Of a DNA stretch of 9,592 nt, positions 5,946-9,592 are shown in pieces. The stretch is from Bacillota bacterium (GTDB lineage: Bacteria > Bacillota > Clostridia > Christensenellales > Aristaeellaceae): contig JAEZJP010000083.1 in assembly GCA_023415715.1 (NCBI GenBank), forward strand, positions 1-9,592. The letters run 5' to 3'. The translations under genes were made by a program, and so were the position numbers. Each line of letters starts with the position of its first letter. The stretch's first letter is position 1. The notes below the pieces were generated by a model. That model saw only the letters and a list, made by a program, of their open reading frames with translations, made no database searches and was not told the origin of the DNA.

Positions 5946-5948
5946 GGT
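5944..5948 (+). promoter_or_regulatory. Ribosome binding site that favours the pdxA2 start at 5954
   Basis: GAGGT lies 5 bases before ATG 5954. The alternative ATG at 5942 overlaps the kinase stop (ATGA), but its AAGGA touches the start codon with no spacing. Reinitiation at 5942 through coupling remains possible and would add four residues (MRSE). Confidence 0.5.
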
Positions 5949-5953
5949 CAGAA

Positions 5954-6976
5954 ATGAACACGAAACCGGTCTTAATGGTGACCATGGGCGACCCGGCCGG
6001 CATCGGCCCGGAAATACTTTTAAAGGCGCTGGCCAATAAAAAAGTCTATGATTCCGCCCGCCTGATTGCGGTTGGCAGCATGAACGTGCTCCGTTCCCTC
6101 CTGCCTACGGCCGGCCTTAACGAAAGCGCGCTTCGCAGGATCGAAAACCCGGAGGAAGCGGTTTTTGAAAACGGCCTCATCAATGTGATCGACCTTGACA
6201 ACGTGGACATGGGCAAGTTTGAATTCGGCAAAATATCCGGCATGTGCGGCCGGGCCGCCTACGAATACATAGAGCGCAGTATAGAGCTTACAAAGGCCGG
6301 CCGGGCGCACGCGGTGGTTACCGCCCCCATCAATAAGGAATCATTACGTTTAAGCGGTGTAAGCCAGATCGGGCATACGGAAATATTCGGCGATCTTACG
6401 GGGGTCAAAAACCCGCTGACAATGTTTGAAGTGACCAACTTGCGTGTCTTTTTCCTGAGCCGGCACTTGTCGCTGCGCAAGGCCATTGATTATGTCACCA
6501 AAGAGCATGTGGTGGACTGCCTGGAAAAGTGCGTGGAAATGCTAAGACTTTTGAACATGCCCGGCGGCCATATCGCCGTTGCGGGATTGAATCCCCACTG
6601 CGGGGAGCACGGGCTGTTCGGCGATGAGGAAATGACCGATATCGTGCCCGCCATTGAGGAGATGCAAAGGAGGGGGTATTCCGTGACCGGGCCCATCGGC
6701 GCGGATTCGGTGTTCGACCAGGCGCTGCAGGGCCGCTTTGACGCAGTGCTGTCGCTGTACCATGACCAGGGGCATATCGCCACCAAGACGTACAATTTCG
6801 GCAAGACCATCTCGCTCACGCTGGGCCTTCCCTTCCTGCGCACGTCCGTGGACCATGGCACGGCCTTCGACATCGCGGGCAAGGGCATCGCCAGCGAGGT
6901 CAGCATGATCGAAGCAATTCAGGTGGCCGTAAAGTATGCGGTCAATTATAGGAAGAATGTGGAGTTGTTGAAATAA
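5954..6976 (+). CDS. pdxA2: PdxA2-type 4-phospho-D-threonate/D-erythronate 3-dehydrogenase
   Basis: This is a PdxA-family NAD-dependent decarboxylating dehydrogenase, 340 residues from the preferred ATG. It shows MGDPAGIGPE (11-20), VVTAPINKESL (121-131), GHTEIFG (140-146), FLSRHLSL (167-174), GLNPHCGEHGLFG (211-223), SLYHDQGH (267-274) and the nucleotide-site block SVDHGTAFDIAGKG (298-311). The three divalent-metal ligands by comparison with PdxA are H171, H215 and H270; all are present, so it looks active. Canonical PdxA acts on 4-hydroxythreonine phosphate in vitamin B6 synthesis. The PdxA2 group oxidises 4-phospho-D-threonate or 4-phospho-D-erythronate at C3, and the product decarboxylates to dihydroxyacetone phosphate. 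The adjacent kinase in the same operon favours the PdxA2 role, and no other B6 gene is in view. Confidence 0.9.
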   Translation: MNTKPVLMVTMGDPAGIGPEILLKALANKKVYDSARLIAVGSMNVLRSLLPTAGLNESALRRIENPEEAVFENGLINVIDLDNVDMGKFEFGKISGMCGRAAYEYIERSIELTKAGRAHAVVTAPINKESLRLSGVSQIGHTEIFGDLTGVKNPLTMFEVTNLRVFFLSRHLSLRKAIDYVTKEHVVDCLEKCVEMLRLLNMPGGHIAVAGLNPHCGEHGLFGDEEMTDIVPAIEEMQRRGYSVTGPIGADSVFDQALQGRFDAVLSLYHDQGHIATKTYNFGKTISLTLGLPFLRTSVDHGTAFDIAGKGIASEVSMIEAIQVAVKYAVNYRKNVELLK

Positions 6977-7064
6977 CCTTTCTGCAACAGCAGCTAAAGG
7001 AATATTGCAATGCTCTGACATGGGTCTTGATTGCTTGGCAAACCTCATTATCTTTGCCTGAAAG
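6977..7064. other. Convergent spacer, first part, nothing recognised
   Basis: No hairpin with a T-tract lies directly after the pdxA2 stop, and no gene was found in the 6977-7348 spacer. The rest of the spacer holds the hairpin repeat at 7065-7144 and the terminator-like stem at 7229-7267. The stretch 7145-7228 between them shows nothing notable. Confidence 0.5.
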
Positions 7065-7144
7065 CCGTAGGGGCGATTATCAATCGCCCGCATGCTGCGG
7101 TCAGAATGCGTCACTTGGCGGGCGATTCATAATCGCCCCTACGG
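7065..7144. repeat. 80-bp hairpin repeat (TAGGGGC family)
   Basis: The arms 7065-7091 and 7118-7144 pair at 26 of 27 positions (single mismatch 7081/7128) around a 26-base loop. The outer 16 bp, CCGTAGGGGCGATTAT and its complement, are perfect. The ends match those of the repeat at 9239-9302 (TAGGGGC outer end and CGCCCG inner end), so the two belong to one family. GC-rich intergenic hairpins starting GTAGGGGC are familiar from clostridial and other genomes. In this convergent spacer it may also help stop or protect both transcripts. Confidence 0.75.
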
Positions 7145-7228
7145 TTTCGTTTGTTTTTAGGCCACTCTACCAGGGATTGTGAAAACCGCAACTTATGTAA
7201 TTGAAACGCTTGTAGTAGATAAACGCAT

Positions 7229-7267
7229 ACGAGGAGGGGCACAGCATAAAGCCGCACCCCTCCCCGT
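7229..7267. terminator. Bidirectional terminator-like hairpin between convergent operons
   Basis: The 11-base arms 7229-7239 (ACGAGGAGGGG) and 7257-7267 pair with one A/C mismatch on the plus strand, which becomes a G-U pair in the minus transcript. Minus-strand RNA can extend the stem inward through mixed G-U and G-C pairs to a TTTAT loop. On the plus strand the tail is TTCTTGTTG, moderately T-rich, so it probably ends the deoR-kinase-pdxA2 transcript. The minus-strand tail is poor in T. Confidence 0.55.
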
Positions 7268-7348
7268 TTCTTGTTGCAATTGGATATCATCAGGCGGAGA
7301 ATATTTTGTTATCTTCTTATAATCACCGACGCGTTATTATTAACAGCG

Positions 7349-8200
7349 TTATCCCTTCACCGCCCCCGCGGTCAAACCCCTGATAAACTGCTTGGACATG
7401 GAAAGATACAGTACGATCACAGGCAGCGCGGAGTGCGACAATATGGCAAGCAGCTTTGGCCAATCGGTGGTGTACTGGCCCTGCAGCTTGGTGACGGCCA
7501 GGAGTACGGTCTTCTGGCTTTCCTGATTGATGAAGATCAGGGGAAACCACAAATCGTTCCAGATGGGAACGAGGTTATAGATGGCTACCGTAGCAAGCGC
7601 GGGGCGGATCAGCGGCAGAACGATCTTCCAGTAAATTTTAAAGCGGTTCGCGCCGTCCATGTAGCCCGCCTCGTACAATTCGCCGGGAAGCCCGCGTATG
7701 AACCCCGTCAATATAAAGACTGCCGTTGGGATACCCATGGCAATGTACACGGGGAACAGGCTCCACAGGGAGTTTAAAAGGCCGAACGTTTTCATCATTT
7801 CCAACAGGCGGATGGTGGCGATCTTGATGGGCAGCATCATGCCGATGATAATGGCAAAATAGATGGCTCCCGACATTTTCGTACGCCAGTGCGCCAGGCC
7901 ATAGGCGCAAAGCGAGCCCAGCAGCAGGATCAGCGTCAGCGAAATGATAACAACCAGAAAGCTGTTGCGGAAATAATTGAAGAAGTTGCTGTCACCCATG
8001 ACATACTGGTAGTTTTCAAGCGTCCAGGTGCTTGGAATTCCAAATGGGTTGCCGTAAATTTCCTTCTTTACTTTCAATGTGTTGATGATCAATATCCACA
8101 AGGGAAACAGGACGATCAGCGACCAGAGGATCAAAACGATGTGCGATGGAATATGCAGGTTGGCAATGCGCATGGAGCGGTACTTTTTATCTGTTTTCAT
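7349..8200 (-). CDS. Carbohydrate ABC transporter permease, MalG-type (CUT1 family)
   Basis: This 283-residue inner-membrane permease has about six helices: 17-41, 80-104, 111-130, 141-168, 197-222 and 244-266. The cytoplasmic coupling loop that docks the ATPase is clear: EAGYMDGANRFKIYWKIVLP (177-196), with the conserved E177, G183 and P196. The end, FIRGLTAGAVKG, is the standard C-terminus of MalG-type CUT1 permeases. The start lies 4 bases after the upstream permease stop, with AAGGAA within that gene's end, so the two are coupled. It would form the translocation pore with the MalF-type partner. CUT1 systems mostly import oligosaccharides, glycosides or polyols; the substrate cannot be read here. 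It converges on the sugar-acid operon. Confidence 0.94.
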   Translation of the reverse strand: MKTDKKYRSMRIANLHIPSHIVLILWSLIVLFPLWILIINTLKVKKEIYGNPFGIPSTWTLENYQYVMGDSNFFNYFRNSFLVVIISLTLILLLGSLCAYGLAHWRTKMSGAIYFAIIIGMMLPIKIATIRLLEMMKTFGLLNSLWSLFPVYIAMGIPTAVFILTGFIRGLPGELYEAGYMDGANRFKIYWKIVLPLIRPALATVAIYNLVPIWNDLWFPLIFINQESQKTVLLAVTKLQGQYTTDWPKLLAILSHSALPVIVLYLSMSKQFIRGLTAGAVKG

Positions 8201-8204
8201 GCTC

Positions 8205-9143
8205 TCATTCCTTCCCCTGCGTCAGTTTCAGCGTCGGGATGACGCCGATAAGCAGCATGGCAAACACCGTCGTTGAAATGGCGGCGCCCACGCCTGGTTC
8301 CGGTATGCCCACCGGGTGCTGGCCGGCGATGCCGTAGCGGTAAAAGAGCGTGCCGATCAGGTCGGTGGTGTAGTTGGGCGCGCCGTCCGCCGTTTCCATG
8401 GAATATATCACGTCAAAGGCGTTGAAGTTCGAAACGAACGTTAAAATCGCAATCATGCCGATCACCGGCAGTATAAGCGGCAGCTTGATCTTTAAAAATT
8501 GATGCCACGAGTTGGCGCCCTCTATGGAGGCGGCTTCGATCAAATCGTCGGATATGTTCTGGAAGCCGGCCACGAACATCATGGTGGGGATGCCCACCCA
8601 TTGCCAGACGGAGACCAGCGAAACGATGGGAAGCGCGGTAGCCGTATCGCCCAGCCAGGAACGAACAAGAAAGCCCAGCCCCATCGCTTTAAGCGTTGTG
8701 CCGGCCCAGATTGGGTTGAGCATGAGCTTGAACAGATACCCCATTACAAGCACCGCAACGGTGCAGGGAATGAAGATGACCGTCTGATAAAACTGCCTGC
8801 CCCGCATGGTGCGGTTGGTAAGTATCGCAGCGAACGCAATGCCCAGCACGTTCTGCAGGAACATATGAAATGCGAAGAATACCCATGTGTTTTTGAACGC
8901 GGTCCAGAACCTTAAGGATACCACCGAATCTGTAAACAGCCGCACGTAATTGGCAAGGCCCACAAACTGCCGCGCGCCGGTGGTGCCTTGATACATGGAA
9001 AGGCGCACCGAATCGATCAGCGGATAGGCCATGAAAATGCAATATACCAGGAACGCAGGCAAAATGTACCGCACCCAATACCACCCGCTGGGGTTGATGC
9101 TGCCGCCGCCCCTGCTTGATGGCAGGCCGGGATTTGCTTTCAT
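8205..9143 (-). CDS. Carbohydrate ABC transporter permease, MalF-type (CUT1 family)
   Basis: This 312-residue permease has a cytoplasmic N-terminus rich in Gly/Ser/Pro and six predicted helices: about 26-47, 84-109, 121-142, 170-192, 223-245 and 285-306. The coupling loop EAASIEGANSWHQFLKIKLP (203-222) has the invariant E203, G209 and P222. The block FVGLANYVRLFTD before the second helix is typical of MalF-type CUT1 subunits without the large periplasmic domain of E. coli MalF. The ATG has a purine-rich GGGGGAGGG about 6 bases upstream. The gene lies 218 bases after the binding-protein stop and 4 bases before the MalG-type gene. Codons 5-8 contain a 10-base segment complementary to the leader (see the inverted repeat at 9121-9202). 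Confidence 0.94.
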   Translation of the reverse strand: MKANPGLPSSRGGGSINPSGWYWVRYILPAFLVYCIFMAYPLIDSVRLSMYQGTTGARQFVGLANYVRLFTDSVVSLRFWTAFKNTWVFFAFHMFLQNVLGIAFAAILTNRTMRGRQFYQTVIFIPCTVAVLVMGYLFKLMLNPIWAGTTLKAMGLGFLVRSWLGDTATALPIVSLVSVWQWVGIPTMMFVAGFQNISDDLIEAASIEGANSWHQFLKIKLPLILPVIGMIAILTFVSNFNAFDVIYSMETADGAPNYTTDLIGTLFYRYGIAGQHPVGIPEPGVGAAISTTVFAMLLIGVIPTLKLTQGKE

Positions 9144-9202
9144 TGTTTTCCCTCCCCCAGATCATCAAAAATCAGACATGCTTCAAGGGATTCCGGCCTG
9201 CC
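9121..9202. repeat. 10-bp inverted repeat enclosing the MalF-type translation start
   Basis: GGCAGGCCGG (9121-9130, inside codons 5-8 of the permease) is the exact complement of CCGGCCTGCC (9193-9202, in the leader). In the minus-strand mRNA the helix would close a 62-base loop that holds the ribosome binding site and start codon. A small hairpin CACCGC-TTG-GCGGTG (9204-9218) is stacked next to the outer arm. Confidence 0.5.
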
Positions 9203-9238
9203 CCACCGCTTGGCGGTGAATGCATTCCGTATATGCAG

Positions 9239-9302
9239 TATAGGGGCCGGGCCTCATCCCCGCCCGCAAACCTTCGGGCGGAGACGAAGCCTTGCCCCTA
9301 CA
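9239..9302. repeat. 64-bp hairpin repeat (TAGGGGC family) between binding protein and permeases
   Basis: Arms 9239-9266 and 9275-9302 match at 22 of 28 positions, with several differences compatible with G-U pairing, around an 8-base loop. The ends TAGGGGC and CGCCCG match the repeat at 7065-7144. Inside the transporter operon, it lies just downstream of the binding-protein stop codon. Hairpins there commonly protect the 5' message so that the binding protein is made in excess over permeases; that role is inferred. Confidence 0.7.
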
Positions 9303-9361
9303 ATGCTTAGCCGGTATCCGTCAAAGACCTTTTCCAAGCGATCGGATCCGGTATGTAGTAC

Positions 9362-9592
9362 TTACTGGGCAGGGACAAACGCTGCAAGCGCGTCGGCGGC
9401 GGCCTGCGGGGTTGCTTCACCGCGGCAGATGGCGTTGAGCTGTTCAACCATTGGCGTGTAGTAACCCATCAGTTTGGGCCATACGAAGCGGGCATCGAGC
9501 GCCTTGCCCTGGTTGAGGGCGAGTATGTCGGTTACGCGAGAGTTCTGGAAGGTGATGGGGGCATTGATCATGGGGAAGAAGCCGGCGGGCAG
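9362..9592 (-). CDS. Extracellular sugar-binding protein of the CUT1 transporter (C-terminal end only)
   Basis: An open frame enters from the right edge and ends with TAA at 9364-9362; 76 codons plus 2-3 bases are visible. The segment ALDARFVWPKLMGYYTPMVE, followed by LNAICRGEATPQAAADALAAFV, matches the usual C-terminal end of CUT1 solute-binding proteins: a helix lining the cleft, then the G-x-x-T-P-x-x-A-x-x-A-L motif. Its place immediately upstream of two CUT1 permeases supports this. The signal peptide and lipobox would be outside the window. A Met codon at 9571 is internal, not the start. Confidence 0.8.
   Translation of the reverse strand: MPAGFFPMINAPITFQNSRVTDILALNQGKALDARFVWPKLMGYYTPMVEQLNAICRGEATPQAAADALAAFVPAQ

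Noticed and set aside
5954..6976. Canonical PdxA of vitamin B6 synthesis
   Set aside because: Motifs alone do not exclude it, but the operon with a four-carbon acid sugar kinase and DeoR regulator favours the PdxA2 role. No pdxJ or other B6 gene is nearby.
6542..7114. A 190-codon minus-strand frame opposite the end of pdxA2
   Set aside because: It overlaps a conserved PdxA coding region and runs into the hairpin repeat. Its composition is that of a reverse-complement shadow.
7271..7777. A 168-codon plus-strand frame opposite the MalG-type gene
   Set aside because: It is a shadow of the permease with no start signal and no domain.
7065..9302. CRISPR-like repetition of the TAGGGGC hairpins
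   Set aside because: There are only two copies over 2 kb apart, each an imperfect hairpin with no regular spacers and no cas genes.
1..9592. A defence, toxin-antitoxin or mobile element system
   Set aside because: Every sizeable gene belongs to transport, regulation or sugar-acid metabolism. There is no transposase, integrase, nuclease or toxin-antitoxin pair.

Overview
The window looks like an accessory or metabolic region of a Bacillota genome, probably class Clostridia. The reasons are strong GGAGG-type ribosome binding sites, sigma-A promoters of TTGACA-N17-TAATAT type, one likely TTG start, moderately GC-rich genes separated by AT-rich spacers, and GC-rich hairpin repeats of the kind scattered between clostridial genes. 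The lineage is an inference from style, not from a marker gene. No rRNA, tRNA, CRISPR array, transposase or phage gene was found.

Layout. (1) Positions 1-1123, minus strand: the start of a dipeptide/oligopeptide ABC importer operon, with dppD complete and dppF running off the left edge. A 16-bp palindrome resembling a GntR/HutC operator lies just upstream. (2) A 668-bp AT-rich spacer separates this from a divergent plus-strand operon. (3) Positions 1792-3532, plus strand: a TetR-family repressor, an alpha/beta hydrolase overlapping it by ATGA, and a small two-helix membrane protein. The tetR promoter carries two identical-armed palindromes, one overlapping the -35 box. (4) Positions 3533-3869: a compound inverted-repeat element, a terminator-like hairpin, and a strong promoter flanked by 8-bp inverted arms whose centres are 42 bp apart. 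(5) Positions 3870-6976, plus strand: a DeoR-family regulator, a four-carbon acid sugar kinase (former DUF1537) and a PdxA2-type dehydrogenase, tightly spaced as one operon. (6) Positions 6977-7348: a convergent spacer with a long hairpin repeat and a bidirectional-looking terminator. (7) Positions 7349-9592, minus strand: a CUT1-type carbohydrate ABC importer (two permeases, and the C-terminal end of the binding protein at the right edge) with no ATPase in view.

How the genes work together. The kinase and PdxA2 dehydrogenase match the known pair that phosphorylates D-threonate or D-erythronate at C4, oxidises it at C3 and lets it decarboxylate to dihydroxyacetone phosphate. The DeoR protein is the likely local switch, sensing a phosphorylated intermediate. 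The convergent CUT1 importer may bring in the substrate or a larger precursor, but this rests only on proximity. The TetR-hydrolase-membrane protein unit looks like a separate self-regulated response module. The region holds recognisable families rather than an obviously new system. Its most unusual content is regulatory: the tandem tetR operators, the phased deoR arms, the HutC-like site, and an mRNA helix that could enclose the malF-type start codon.
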